64,000 nucleotides of DNA from Brachybacterium paraconglomeratum (GTDB taxonomy: Bacteria > Actinomycetota > Actinomycetes > Actinomycetales > Dermabacteraceae), in NCBI RefSeq assembly GCF_003994255.1, contig NZ_ML133854.1, positions 208,208 to 272,207 of the forward strand. Direction: 5' to 3'. The notes under the pieces are model-generated. The model worked only from the letters and a program-made list of their open reading frames with translations. It had not been told where the DNA came from and searched no databases. The translations under genes were made by a program, and so were the position numbers. Numbering within the stretch: position 1 is the stretch's first letter; each line of letters starts with the position of its first letter. This document shows, piece by piece, positions 52,652-62,600 of the stretch.

Positions 52652-54040
52652 TCAGCCCCGGCGCGCCTCGGCGTGCTCGGCGCGCGCCTGCTCGCGGGCG
52701 CGGCGCTTGGCCTCCTTGGTCTCCCGCAGCTCCTTCTCCTCGGCGAGGGTGATCACCGTGCCGCCGGGATCGGTCGCGACGGTGCCGTCGGGGTGGGTGA
52801 CCAGCAGGCCGTCCGGCTGCTCGTCGGAGCGCTCGCCCCGCTCGTTGAAGGCGAGCCGCGCCTCGTGCACGCGGTGGGCGTCGGCGAGGAGCTCGCGCAC
52901 GCTGTGCTCGGCCACGACGATGTCCTCGTACTTCGCGGGCAGGCCGTCGACGATCTTCTCGTGGGCGAGCATCTTCTCGTACATCGCGTCCCGCTGCTCC
53001 TCGAAGGAGCGGTAGGTCATCTCGAGATAGGCGCGGGCCTCGTGATGGGCGTTGTTCACCGCGGCCTGCGCCCGTCCCTTCGGGGACAGCAGGGAGGCGA
53101 GGACCGTGACCGTGAGGACGCCGATGATCACGCTGAGCGAGAAGGCGGTGGTGATCTCCGGGATCGCGTGCACGGCCTCGCCGCCGTTGATGAAGCCCAG
53201 CTCGTTCTCGTGCAGCGCGTGCACGACGAGCTTCACGCCGATGAAGGCGAGGATGATCGACAGGCCGTAGGAGAGGTAGACCAGGCGGTCGAGCAGCCCG
53301 TCGATGAGGAAGTACAGCTGGCGCAGGCCCAGCAGGGAGAACACGGTCGCGGTGAACACGATGTAGGTGTTCTGGGTGAGGCCGAAGATCGCCGGGATCG
53401 AGTCGAGCGCGAAGAGGATGTCGGTCGCGCCGATGGCGATCATGACCAGCAGCATCGGGGTGAGGACGCGCTTGCCGTTCTCGATGGTGAAGAACTTGTC
53501 GCCGTCGTACTCGTCGGTCGCGGGCAGGACCTTCTTCACCAGGCGCACGAAGACGCCCTCGGAGTCCTCGTGGGAGTCCTCCTTCAGCTCGTCCACGATC
53601 ATCTTGATCGCGGTGTAGAGCAGGATCGCGCCGAAGAGGTAGAAGGCCCAGGAGAAGTTGTCGATCGCGGCGGCGCCGAGGGCGATCATGCCCGAGCGGG
53701 CGATGATCGCGAAGGTGATGCCGAACAGCAGCACCTTCTGCTGGTCCTCGCGGGGCACGGAGAAGCCGGCGATGATGATCAGGAAGACGAAGAGGTTGTC
53801 GACCGAGAGGGCCTTCTCGGTGACGTACCCGGCGAAGTACTCGGTGCCCATGTCGACGCCGCCGAAGACCAGGACGAGCACGCCGAAGGCGAGGGCGATG
53901 CCGACGTAGAGCGCGGACCACACGGCCGCTTCGCGCAGGGTGGGGATGTGCGCCTTGCGCACATGGAAGATGTAGTCGAAGGCGAGGAGCCCGAGCACCA
54001 CGATGATGGTGACGGCCCAGATCAGGGGGGAGACGGTCAT
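52652..54040 (-). CDS. TerC-family membrane protein
   Basis: 462 residues with about nine transmembrane segments of the TerC/Alx family: WAVTIIVVLGLLAFDY, the acidic TM residues in GYVTEKALSVDNLFVFLIII and IAIGATDILFALDSIPAIFG. Members export manganese and load exoenzymes. The C-terminal 130 residues are soluble and charged. ATG preceded by GGAAGG. A probable Mn riboswitch upstream supports a manganese role. Confidence 0.87.
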   Translation of the reverse strand: MTVSPLIWAVTIIVVLGLLAFDYIFHVRKAHIPTLREAAVWSALYVGIALAFGVLVLVFGGVDMGTEYFAGYVTEKALSVDNLFVFLIIIAGFSVPREDQQKVLLFGITFAIIARSGMIALGAAAIDNFSWAFYLFGAILLYTAIKMIVDELKEDSHEDSEGVFVRLVKKVLPATDEYDGDKFFTIENGKRVLTPMLLVMIAIGATDILFALDSIPAIFGLTQNTYIVFTATVFSLLGLRQLYFLIDGLLDRLVYLSYGLSIILAFIGVKLVVHALHENELGFINGGEAVHAIPEITTAFSLSVIIGVLTVTVLASLLSPKGRAQAAVNNAHHEARAYLEMTYRSFEEQRDAMYEKMLAHEKIVDGLPAKYEDIVVAEHSVRELLADAHRVHEARLAFNERGERSDEQPDGLLVTHPDGTVATDPGGTVITLAEEKELRETKEAKRRAREQARAEHAEARRG

Positions 54041-54172
54041 GGAGGACCTTCCGGGTCGTGAGACGAACCCGGGTCTCTCCACCTGTCGTGACGTCTGACA
54101 GGCCGCTGCGCCCGGGGGCCCGTTCGGCGGTCCCCGTGTTGACGTGCGCAGCGTGGCGGATACTCCCCCGTT
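54041..54172 (-). ncRNA. Probable yybP-ykoY manganese riboswitch upstream of terC
   Basis: On the minus strand: GGGGAGTA (54168-54161), a stem CGCTGCGC/GCGCAGCG enclosing GTCAACAC (54143-54136), and GGAGAGACC (54080-54072). These conserved boxes in this order are those of the yybP-ykoY (Mn2+) riboswitch, which often precedes TerC/Alx genes. Downstream CCGGGT can pair with ACCCGG just before the GGAAGG ribosome site, offering translational control. Called by eye. Confidence 0.65.
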
Positions 54173-54281
54173 GCCGACCGCGAGAGTAGACGGCGTCCCT
54201 GGGAAGCTCCCGAACGTCGCCCGTGGGTTCGGGGGAGATCTGCGACCGACCTCTCGCCCGCGGGCGGTCACCCTCGGGCGG

Positions 54282-54608
54282 TCAGCGGTCCTCGAGCGCG
54301 TCCTCCAGCTCGTCCTTGGTCATCGTCGAGCGGCCCTCGACCCCCTGCCGGCGGGCGTCCTCGTACAGCTGCTCCTTCGTGCGCCCCTGCGCCCCGCTGT
54401 GCGAGCGGCGGCCGCCCCGCTCGGACGGGGCGTCGTCCTCGAGGGACACGCGGCTCGCCTCCTCGGACTCGCCCTCCTGGGCGCGGGTCTTGTTCACGGT
54501 GCGGGCCGCGATCTCCTCGGCCTCGTCCTCGGGGACGCCCTTGTCGAGCTGGCCGTCCTTGATGTGCTGGTACTGGCGCTCGCGCTTCGCGCTCCATGCC
54601 TCGGGCAT
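54282..54608 (-). CDS. Small Rho-N-like/plasmid-stabilisation-type protein
   Basis: 108 residues. N-terminal helix with KRERQYQHIKDGQLDKGVPEDEAEEIAARTVNKTRAQEGE, typical of proteins labelled plasmid stabilisation in actinobacteria, then a charged linker and a C-terminal SAP/Rho-N-like helix pair (RTKEQLYEDARRQGVEGRSTMTKDELEDALEDR). ATG after AAGGAGGAG. Possibly nucleic-acid binding; role unknown. Confidence 0.8.
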   Translation of the reverse strand: MPEAWSAKRERQYQHIKDGQLDKGVPEDEAEEIAARTVNKTRAQEGESEEASRVSLEDDAPSERGGRRSHSGAQGRTKEQLYEDARRQGVEGRSTMTKDELEDALEDR

Positions 54609-54793
54609 GACTGCTCCTCCTTCTCCGTCCTGCGTCCACGACCCCCGGACGGGGTGCCGTCGTGCCGGACGTGACCGGCATCTCCATGCTGGCGCGCGGG
54701 CCGGGCCGATGTCGAGGCCGGGGGCCGATCGGTCGGGACCGGGAACCGGGAACCGGGGCCCGGACGGCCCGGACCGTCCCTGCGGGAGGCGGG

Positions 54794-54828
54794 GCCGGCC
54801 GACGGGGACGGCTTCCCCGTCGGCCGGC
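54794..54828. terminator. Terminator of the baeRF gene
   Basis: Perfect 15-bp stem gccggccgacgggga/tccccgtcggccggc, loop cggct, 19 nt past the stop of the minus-strand baeRF gene. Confidence 0.75.
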
Positions 54829-54846
54829 GACGCTCACTCGCGCGGC

Positions 54847-55953
54847 TCACTCGCGGGCGCGGTCCCCGGACATCGAGCCGATGCTGTTGGACGGGGTGGC
54901 CTCGTCCTTCCAGCGGAGCAGCGCGCCGACGCCCTCGGGGATCCCGAGCGCGTCCTCCTGCAGGGCGGAGACCGAGGCGTCGGTGGCCAGGGCCGTGCGC
55001 AGCAGCTCCTCGATCCCGGCGGGCTCCCCGCCGGTGACGAACACCAGCTCCTCGACCTGGCCGCGGCTGATCGCCTGGGCGACCTCGGTCGCGCCGCCCA
55101 CCGAGGCGCCGTCGCGCGCCTGGCTCTCGCGGAAGCGGCCCTCGAGGTCCCGCTGCCTCCCGGCGATGAACTCCTCGGTGATGCGGGTGAGCGCCTCGCG
55201 GAAGGGGCCGCGGTCCAGTGCTGTGCCGCGGCTGCCGCCGGGGACCTCCAGGAGCCGCTCGCGGGTCTCACGGCCCAGCGCCTCGCGCAGCAGTCCCATC
55301 GCGCGCACGTCCCCGCTGAGCATCACCATGTCCACGCGGTGCTCGCGCAGCGCGCGCTCGACGGCGGCGGCGACCGCGTCGGCGTTGCGCTCCCAGGAGT
55401 CCTCGACGCGGGCCTCGAAGTTGTCGGCCCGCCAGCCGTGCTGGGGACCGCCTCCGACGCTCGCCTTGTGGAGGACGTCGTGGCCGCCCTCGACGGTCGC
55501 GTCCTCTCCCAGACCGTTCGGGCCGTGGGCGATCGACGGGTTCTCCGGTGCTCGCAGGTGCAGGTCGGCGCCGGCCCGGTCCACGACCACCAGCAGCTGT
55601 CGCACGGCGAAGGGGATCAGCTGCAGCAGCGGCAGCAGCTGCGGGAACTCGCCCCGGTGGGCCGACTCCTGCAGCGGGGGTGCCGGAAGCACCCGGTCCA
55701 CGAGGATCCCGTCGTCGGTCGCGAAGACGGAGCGGCCCTGACGTCCGCCGAGGGTGGAGGGGCTGAGCACCGTCTCCTCGATCTGCGCGAGCAGCCCCTG
55801 CGGGGCGCCGTCGGCCGCGAGGGTGGAGCGCATCCGCCCCCAGCGGGCCTCGAGCTCGCCGGCGGCATGGGGGTCGGTCCGGGTGGTGTCGAGGTGGACC
55901 GAGACGACGGGGCCGTCCGCTTCGAGGACGGGCGTGAGCCAGGGCAGTTTCAC
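54847..55953 (-). CDS. baeRF/Vms1-like (Rv2629-type) protein
   Basis: 368 residues of the bacterial archaeo-eukaryotic release-factor-like family: VVSVHLDTTRTDPHAAGELEARWGRMR at the N-terminus, SVFATDDGILVDRVLPAPP, the middle domain LLVVVDRAGADLHL, and a C-terminal Rossmann-like DMVMLSGDVRAMGLLREALG. Family members are proposed peptidyl-tRNA hydrolases or ribosome rescue/hibernation factors. ATG start; no clear promoter in the 174-bp upstream gap. Confidence 0.82.
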   Translation of the reverse strand: MKLPWLTPVLEADGPVVSVHLDTTRTDPHAAGELEARWGRMRSTLAADGAPQGLLAQIEETVLSPSTLGGRQGRSVFATDDGILVDRVLPAPPLQESAHRGEFPQLLPLLQLIPFAVRQLLVVVDRAGADLHLRAPENPSIAHGPNGLGEDATVEGGHDVLHKASVGGGPQHGWRADNFEARVEDSWERNADAVAAAVERALREHRVDMVMLSGDVRAMGLLREALGRETRERLLEVPGGSRGTALDRGPFREALTRITEEFIAGRQRDLEGRFRESQARDGASVGGATEVAQAISRGQVEELVFVTGGEPAGIEELLRTALATDASVSALQEDALGIPEGVGALLRWKDEATPSNSIGSMSGDRARE

Positions 55954-56127
55954 AGTGGACCTCCAGGTGCTCGACGTGCGGGGACGACCGTGCTCCCAGC
56001 TCGGCCTCTTCGCCCCGCCTGGGTCCGTTCAACCCTGGCACGCGGGGTCCGGCATCGCAAGCGGGTTCGGGCCGAGGGGGTCGCTGCCCTGCGTGGGGCC
56101 CGCTCCGCCTCCCGTCCCGCGGGGCGG

Positions 56128-57309
56128 TCAGAAGGTGAAGCCGCGGAAGAGCAACAGCGCCAGGCCCAGGCCGACGACGAGGTTCACGACGGTCGCCGCC
56201 GCGAACACGACGATCGGCTTCCAGCCGGACTCCCTGATGCTCGAGGCGTTGAACTCGAGGCCGATCGAGACGAAGGCGAGGGTCAGCGCCCAGGTCTGCA
56301 GCTCCTTGGCGGCGTCCAGCCGCGGCTCGAGCACCGCCTCGGGGAGGGACTCCGCGAGCACCGTCGCCACGACCGAGGCGAGCAGGAAGCCGAGCACGAA
56401 CTTCGGGAACCGCTCCCAGAGCATCGCCAGCGAGCGGCGATCGCCCACGCGGCGCGTGCCGGAGCCGGCGACGGCCCGGCCGGCGGCGGGGGCGACCTTG
56501 AAGGAGAAGTACAGCGTCAGCAGCACGGCGACGATGCCCAGCAGCGCGTTCTGGGTGACCTTCACGATCGAGGCGATCTGCAGCGGCTGCTCGCCGGCGA
56601 CCGCGCCCGCGGCCGTCACCGCGGCGGTGGTGTCGATGTTGCCGCCGATCCAGGCGCCGGTGACCGCGGGGGACAGCCCCATCAGGTCCGCGAGCCAGGG
56701 GAGCAGGAAGATCGAAGGCACCGCGAAGACGATCACGAGGGTAGCGGTGTAGGCGAGCTGCTCCTTCTTCGCCTCCACGGCGCCGGCGGCCGCGACGGCG
56801 GCGGAGACCCCGCAGATCGACAGGGCGGTGGCCAGCAGCGCCCGCAGCCTGTCGTCCAGGCCCAGCAGTCCGGCGAACCACCAGGTGAAGGCGAAGACGG
56901 CGGCGATCAGCAGGATCGCCTGGAGCACGGCGGGGCCCGCCGCGCGCACCACGATCGCGAAGTTCACCGTCGCGCCCAGCAGCACCAGGCCCACCTTGAT
57001 GAACAGCTCGGTGCGGAAGGCCGCGGCCATGCGGCGGCGCACCCCGGTCAGGGACAGCACCGCGTTGCCCAGGAAGCCGAGCGCGATCGCGTAGACCGGG
57101 TACTCGATCGACTTCGCGACCTTCCCGACGGCGGTGCCCTCGGTGAGCTCGGGGACCGCATCGGTGAGCACCGAGACCAGCCAGGCCAGGGCCACCACGA
57201 TCACGAGGCCCGCGACGGTCCAGCCGAGCGCGGCGCGCGGAGCCGGGGCGGGGGAGGGGGCGGCGGCCTCGGCCGCGGCGCCGTCGGCGGTCCGCTCCGT
57301 CGCGCTCAC
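56128..57309 (-). CDS. YeiH-family putative sulfate exporter
   Basis: 393 residues, about eleven transmembrane segments. Family stretches: EYPVYAIALGFLGNAVLSL, GLVLLGATVNFAIV, ICGVSAAVAAAGAVEAKKEQLAY, IGGNIDTTAAVTAAGAVAGE. The substrate is unproven (sulfate/sulfonate suggested). GTG start overlaps the stop of a 46-codon upstream gene (GTGA), so the two are translationally coupled. Confidence 0.87.
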   Translation of the reverse strand: MSATERTADGAAAEAAAPSPAPAPRAALGWTVAGLVIVVALAWLVSVLTDAVPELTEGTAVGKVAKSIEYPVYAIALGFLGNAVLSLTGVRRRMAAAFRTELFIKVGLVLLGATVNFAIVVRAAGPAVLQAILLIAAVFAFTWWFAGLLGLDDRLRALLATALSICGVSAAVAAAGAVEAKKEQLAYTATLVIVFAVPSIFLLPWLADLMGLSPAVTGAWIGGNIDTTAAVTAAGAVAGEQPLQIASIVKVTQNALLGIVAVLLTLYFSFKVAPAAGRAVAGSGTRRVGDRRSLAMLWERFPKFVLGFLLASVVATVLAESLPEAVLEPRLDAAKELQTWALTLAFVSIGLEFNASSIRESGWKPIVVFAAATVVNLVVGLGLALLLFRGFTF

Positions 57310-57446
57310 GGGATCAGCTCCGAGGAGATCAGCCCGGCCATGCAGGCGCCGAACAGGACGAGCCCCACGAGCGTCGCGATCCAGTCCTCGCCGAGGGAGA
57401 ACCGCTTGTGGTCATCGGGGTTGTCGGGGCGCTCGGTGCTGCTCAC
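57306..57446 (-). CDS. 46-residue membrane protein coupled to YeiH
   Basis: Tiny frame reading MSSTERPDNPDDHKRFS..., a GEDWIA segment, then one hydrophobic helix (about 23-40, LVGLVLFGACMAGLISS) and ELIP. GTG start after GGAGGAGG, 6-nt spacing, and a stop overlapping the YeiH start. The strong ribosome site and coupling make it a real gene; it is likely a small partner of the transporter with its N-terminus in the cytoplasm. Confidence 0.75.
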   Translation of the reverse strand: MSSTERPDNPDDHKRFSLGEDWIATLVGLVLFGACMAGLISSELIP

Positions 57447-57453
57447 CGTTCCT

Positions 57454-57505
57454 CCTCCAGTCTCGGGATGCCCCGGCGCACGCACCGGGGCCTGGAGGCA
57501 CTGTA
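57454..57505 (-). promoter_or_regulatory. Promoter and nested inverted repeat before the small YeiH partner gene
   Basis: TACAGT (57505-57500) is a -10 candidate. Downstream, arms cctccag (57454-57460) and ctggagg (57492-57498) flank a second stem gccccgg/ccggggc. One arm contains the Shine-Dalgarno, so the fold would hide it. If the -10 is real, transcription starts inside the outer arm, so the repeat may instead be an operator. Confidence 0.45.
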
Positions 57506-57577
57506 GGACATCGGCTCGGGGTGTCTCGGCGAGCGACCAGCACGTTCGCTCCGCGACCGCGTCCTGTCAGGCGCCCG

Positions 57578-58228
57578 TCAGCTCTCGTCCATGTGACGGA
57601 CACCCGCGGCGGCCGCCACGACGCGCCAGTCCTCGGCCAGGGAGGCGATCGTCGCGTGGGCGTTCAGGCCGGAGGGCTGGGGGACGACGTGGAGGTCGAT
57701 CCCGGACGGCCAGCCCTCGACCTCGGCGGGGTCCTGCCGGCCGAGCCGGGCGCGGGGCAGGGCGTAGGCGGTGCGGAAGGCGGTGATCCCGGCGATCGCG
57801 ACCGTGCGGGGACGCAGCGTCTCGAGCCGCTCGACGAGGCGGCGGCCGGACGCGCGCAGCTCCTCGCGGCCCAGCTCGTCGGCGCGCACGGTCGCACGGC
57901 CGATCAGGTTCGTGATCCCGATGCCGCGGGCGCGGAGGTCCTGCTCGTCCTCGGGGTCCAGGCCCCGGGAGGCGTCCACGAGGCGGGAGGTGAGGCCGGC
58001 GCGGTGCAGGGAGGGCCAGAAGCGGTTCCCGGGCCGGGCGAAGGGGGCGTTCACGGCGGCGGTCCACAGCCCCGGGTTGATGCCGACGATCAGCAGGCGC
58101 AGCTCCTCGCCCCGGCGCGGATCCGGCAGCACGTCGTCGATCGCGTCGGGATCGGGGGTCGCGAAGTCGGCCAGCTCGTCCCGGGTGGGACGCCGGCCGC
58201 CGAGCGGGGAGGGGCGACGGGTGCTCAT
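57578..58228 (-). CDS. mug: G/U mismatch-specific uracil-DNA glycosylase
   Basis: 216 residues. MUG active-site motif GINPG in LRLLIVGINPGLWTAAVNAPFARPGNRFWPSLHRAG, and GITNLIGRAT; C-terminal LNAHATIASLAEDWR. It removes uracil or ethenocytosine opposite G. Minus-strand TACAGT (58240-58235) ends 6 nt before the ATG. Shares a 40-bp divergent promoter with tdk. Confidence 0.88.
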   Translation of the reverse strand: MSTRRPSPLGGRRPTRDELADFATPDPDAIDDVLPDPRRGEELRLLIVGINPGLWTAAVNAPFARPGNRFWPSLHRAGLTSRLVDASRGLDPEDEQDLRARGIGITNLIGRATVRADELGREELRASGRRLVERLETLRPRTVAIAGITAFRTAYALPRARLGRQDPAEVEGWPSGIDLHVVPQPSGLNAHATIASLAEDWRVVAAAAGVRHMDES

Positions 58229-58268
58229 CCCGGCACTGTACGTCGGCCGGCGGTCGTACTGTGCTCCC
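58229..58268. promoter_or_regulatory. Overlapping divergent promoters mug / tdk
   Basis: 40 bp between start codons. -10 elements TACAGT (minus, 58240-58235) and TACTGT (plus, 58257-58262) are 16 bp apart, each 6 nt from its ATG. Both mRNAs appear leaderless and the promoters must compete. Confidence 0.5.
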
Positions 58269-58880
58269 ATGCGCCCCATGGAGGCAGGACGACTGCAGGT
58301 GATCGCGGGCCCGATGTTCGCGGGCAAGACCGAAGAGCTGCTGCGTCGCGTGCACCGGGCGCGCCTGGCGGGTCGGCGCGTCGAGGTGGTCGGCCACAGC
58401 CTCGACGACCGAGGCGGCGCGGCCCGGCTCAGCACCCATCTGGGCCGCAGCACGCCCGCCCGGATGCTCGAGGACCCGGAGATGCTGCGAGGGCTGGGGG
58501 ACACGCCCGAGGGCGCCGAGGGCCGGATCGAGCTGCTCGCCCTCGACGAGGCGCAGTTCTTCGGCCCCGCCCTCGTGCCGGTGCTCGAGCAGCTGCTCGA
58601 GGACGGGATCGATGTCGCCGTCGCCGGGCTGTGCCTCACCTACGACGGCGAGCCCTTCTCCCCGCTGCCGGAGCTGATGGCGCGAGCCGAGGAGGTCGTG
58701 AAGCTCACCGCGGTGTGCACCGTGTGCGGGGCCGACGCCGCCTTCCACATCCGCCTGGTCGAGGACGGGGCCGACGCCCGGCGCGCGACCGCCGCGCAGG
58801 TGGGCGGCGGGGAGTCCTACCGGGCGCGCTGCCGCGCCCACCGCGATCCCGCCGCGCGGGAGCCGCGCCGGCTCAGGTGA
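58269..58880 (+). CDS. tdk: Thymidine kinase
   Basis: 203 residues, TK1-type. Walker A GPMFAGKT near 15-22, LALDEAQFF with the catalytic Glu near 95, the lasso/zinc region CTVCGADAAFHIRL and a C-terminal CRAH completing the zinc site. Phosphorylates thymidine for salvage. A second ATG is 9 nt later. Overlaps the convergent gene by 8 bp. Confidence 0.9.
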   Translation: MRPMEAGRLQVIAGPMFAGKTEELLRRVHRARLAGRRVEVVGHSLDDRGGAARLSTHLGRSTPARMLEDPEMLRGLGDTPEGAEGRIELLALDEAQFFGPALVPVLEQLLEDGIDVAVAGLCLTYDGEPFSPLPELMARAEEVVKLTAVCTVCGADAAFHIRLVEDGADARRATAAQVGGGESYRARCRAHRDPAAREPRRLR

Positions 58881-59373
58881 GCGGCTCGGCGCCCCCCTCG
58901 AGCAGCTCGATGCCGTCGAGGTCCCACTGCCCGTCGATGCGCCGCACGTAGTAGCGCAGCGGCACCTCGACCTGCTGCCCGTCGACCGTGTACGTCTCGG
59001 TCACCTCGAACACCGCATAGCCCTGACGGTTGATGCGGTCCTCGACCTCGTAGTCCACGGCGCTGACCGCGCCGAGCTCCTGCTCGAACACCTCGCAGCT
59101 GGTCAGACCGGAGCCGGTGCGGAACTCCTCGGTGGTGGAGTCCATGAACAGCTCGCAGTCGGTGGTCTCGAGCGCGCTGTAGAAGTCCTCGAGCGTGGAC
59201 TGCGGGTTCCCCCGCGTCAGCAGCTGCACGGCGATGAGCACCACCATCGCGCCGACGACGAGCAGACCCACCGCGGCCACGCCGGCCAGCAGCAGCCAGT
59301 GCCACATCGGCCGCTTCGGACGACCGCCGCGGGCGGGCGGCGGACCTCCCTGGACGGGCTGGGCGTGGACCAT
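58873..59373 (-). CDS. Membrane-anchored hypothetical protein (NTF2/DUF4878-like)
   Basis: 166 residues. Pro/Gly-rich cytoplasmic start, one transmembrane helix (about 25-47), then an extracellular cone-fold-like domain: STLEDFYSALETTDCELFMDSTTEEFR, two Cys (CELF, SCEVF) that could form a disulfide, and YAVFEVTETYTVDGQQVEVPLRYYVRRIDGQWDLDGIELL. Similar to DUF4878-type proteins; function unknown. Confidence 0.72.
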   Translation of the reverse strand: MVHAQPVQGGPPPARGGRPKRPMWHWLLLAGVAAVGLLVVGAMVVLIAVQLLTRGNPQSTLEDFYSALETTDCELFMDSTTEEFRTGSGLTSCEVFEQELGAVSAVDYEVEDRINRQGYAVFEVTETYTVDGQQVEVPLRYYVRRIDGQWDLDGIELLEGGAEPLT

Positions 59374-59614
59374 GACGTCTCCCGGGGGATGAGGGGCAGC
59401 GGCGGGCTGCCGAGGCGGAGGACTGCGGACGGTGAGGTGCTGAGGCGGAGGAGCTCCAAGTCGGGGCGCCTCCGGATCGGAGCATCCCACACCGCCCGCC
59501 GCCCCGCGATGGGGAGCACTCCCCGTCCGCTCCCGTCCGCCCCGTGTCCGCTCCCGCCGTCCCGTCCGCGCACGCCTCACCCGTCCAGCCTCCCCGCCTC
59601 GCTACGCTGGCACG

Positions 59615-62600
59615 ATGATCCTCACCCCGGACCAGGCACCCGTCGGCTCCCCGCGCCCCGCCCGCCCGGGCGGCGAGCCCCGTCCGGCGACCGCCGTGCG
59701 CTACTCGGCCGAGGCGGGGGAGCGCGCCGAGCAGGCGCTGCCCGCCGAGGCCGGAGCGGCAGGGATCGTCGGCCGCACCATCGCGCCCGGCGAGGTGCTG
59801 CGCTGGTTCGTGCACCCGGTCCTGGACGAGGAGCTGAGCTGGGGCGCGACCCATGTCGCACTCGACCTCGTCCTCGACGACGGCTCCCGCCTCTCGCAGC
59901 ACGAGCCCCGCGACCAGCACGGCTCCCTCGCCACCGCCCGCGGGCTCGGCGAGGCGAGGATCCTCTACGCCGACCAGTGGAACGACGTCCAGGTGGGGCT
60001 CGAGGCGCTCGTCGGCCGCCGGATCGAGGAGGTGCTGGTCGAGGTCGACGTGCCCGAGGACCACGAGGCCGATCTCCTCGAGGACCTCCAGTCCGAGCCC
60101 GGCGAGGCCGCGCCGCCCGCCCCGCTGCACGGCTGGATCGACGGCCCCTCCCTCGCCGTGCCGCCCGCGGACCCGCCGCTCGAGGACCCCGTCGCCTGGG
60201 TCGACACCCGGCGCGGCACCCGCTCGGCCTTCGAGTTCTCGCGCGGGAACACCCTGCCGATCACCGCCCTGCCCAACGGCTTCGCGAAGTTCACCCCCGC
60301 GACCGACGCCCGCACCCGCCGCTGGATCTACCAGCACCAACGCACCCGTCTCCAGGGCCTGTCCCTCACCCATCAGCCGAGCCCCTGGATGGGCGACCGC
60401 CACCAGCTGGTGATGATGCCGCTGCTGGGCGAGAGCCCGGACGCGAGCCCCGCCGCGCGCGAGCGCGCCTTCACCCACGAGGACGAGACCGCCCGCCCCG
60501 ACCTCTATGCCGTCGCCCTCGAGGGCGGGATCGGGATGCGGCTCGCGCCCACCGACCACGGCGCCGTCTGCGAGATCTCCCTGCCGGAGGACTCCGGGCC
60601 CGGCCACCTCCTCCTCGAGGGCGTGGACGCGCACAGCCGTCTCGACGCCGCCGGCGCCGTCTTCGACGGTCGGGTCCAGGGCTGGATCGACTCCTCGCCC
60701 CAGGAGGGGTACGACCGGGCCGACGGGGCGACGCGCATGTTCGTGCTCGCCGAGGTGCAGCCCGCCCCCGTGCGCGTCGGGCGCGCGGAGGGCGACAGCG
60801 GGGGCAGTGTGCTCAGCTTCGCGCCCGGCACCCGCACCGTCACGGTCCGCCTGGTCACGAGCCTGCTCGGTCAGGACCAGGCCCAGCGCACCTTCGCGCT
60901 CGAGCTCGCCGGACGCACCCTGGAGCAGGTCCGCGAGGAGGCCCACGCCCTGTGGACCCGCCGCCTGCAGGTGCTCGAGGCGCCCGACGCGACCGCACCG
61001 CAGCGTCGCACCCTGTACGGCAACCTCTACCGCCTGAACCTCTACCCGTCCTCCCACTGGGAGAACCGCGGCACCGCCGAGGTGGTCGAGCCCGTCCACG
61101 CGAGCCCCGTGCTGCCCGTGCGCGGCGCGGCGACCGACACCCGCACCAACGCCGAGACCGTGCCGGGGCGGATGTACGTCGACCACGGCTTCTGGGACAC
61201 CTATCGCACCGCCTGGCCCGCCTACGCCCTGCTCTACCCCGAGCTCGCCGCGGAGCTCGCCGACGGCTTCGTGCAGCAGCACCGCGAGGGCGGCTGGATC
61301 GCCCGCTGGTCCTCACCCGGGTACGCCGACTGCATGACCGGCACCAGCAGCGACATCGCCTTCGCGGACCTGCAGGTCAAGGGCGTGCCGCTGCCCGATC
61401 CGCAGGCGACCTACGAGGCCGCGCTGCGCAATGCGACCGTCGCCCCGCCGCAGCCCGAGGTGGGCCGCAAGGGCGGGGAGACCGCCGTATTCCGCGGCTA
61501 CGTCGCCGCCGACGCCGAGGTGGGGGAGAGCGTCTCCTGGAGCCTCGAGGCGCACATCAACGACGCCGGCATCGCAGCGCAGGCGGCGCTGCTCGCCGAG
61601 CGGGCCGAGGCCGAGGGGGACCGGCTCCGCGCCGAGCGGCTGCGCGGCGAGTCCGCCTATCTCGCCGCGCGCAGCGCGAACTACGCCCTGCTGTTCGACC
61701 GGACGACGGAGTTCTTCCGCGGCCGACGCTCCGACGGGGCCTTCGCCGTCCCGGCCGCGGAGTTCGACCCGCTGGAGTGGGGAGGGGACTTCACCGAGAC
61801 CAACGGCTGGACCTTCGCCTTCCACGCCCCGCACGACCCCGAGGGCCTCGCCGCCCTGCACGGCGGCCGCGACATGCTGCGCGGCCGGCTCGAGCAGTAC
61901 CTGGACACGCCCGAGCGCGCCGACCGCCGCGGCACCTACGACACCACCATCCACGAGATGGTCGAGGCGCGGGCAGTGCGGATGGGCCAGTTCGGGTTCT
62001 CCAACCAGCCCGCCCACCACATCCCCTTCCTGTTCCACCACGTGGGCGCGCCGGAGGAGGCCTCCCGGATCGTCCGCGAGGTGCAGCGGCGCCTGTTCGT
62101 CGGTGAGCAGATCGGGCAGGGGTATCCCGGCGACGAGGACAACGGCGAGATGAGCGCCTGGTGGCTGCTGACGGCGCTGGGGCTGTACCCGCTGCAGCTC
62201 GGCACGGGCCGCTATCACCTGGTCGCGCCGCTGTTCGAGACGGTGCGGGTGCGGCCGCTGGGCCGGGAGGGCTTCACCCTCACCGCGCACGGCGCGGGCG
62301 GGGCGCCGGCCGGCGCCGAGGACGTCTGCATCACCGGGATGCGGGTGCGCGGCGCGGAGCACGCGGACTCGTGGATCGACCACGCGGACCTGCGCGGGGA
62401 GATCGAGGTCGAGCTCGGCGCGGAGCCCGGGGACTGGGGCACGGTCCCGCCCTCGCCGACCGCGCCGGGGCAGCGGCCGCAGCCGCTGTGGGACCTCTTC
62501 GCCGCGGACCCCTCGCAGCCGCTGCTGGACGACGACGCCCGCACCGAGCTCGTGCTGGAGACGGCGAGCGCCGTGCTCGACCTGCCCGAGCTCGGCGAGC

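Noticed and set aside
57454..57505. A known sulfur riboswitch before the YeiH pair
   Set aside because: Too short and lacking SAM-type conserved boxes; the nested repeat is reported without a class.
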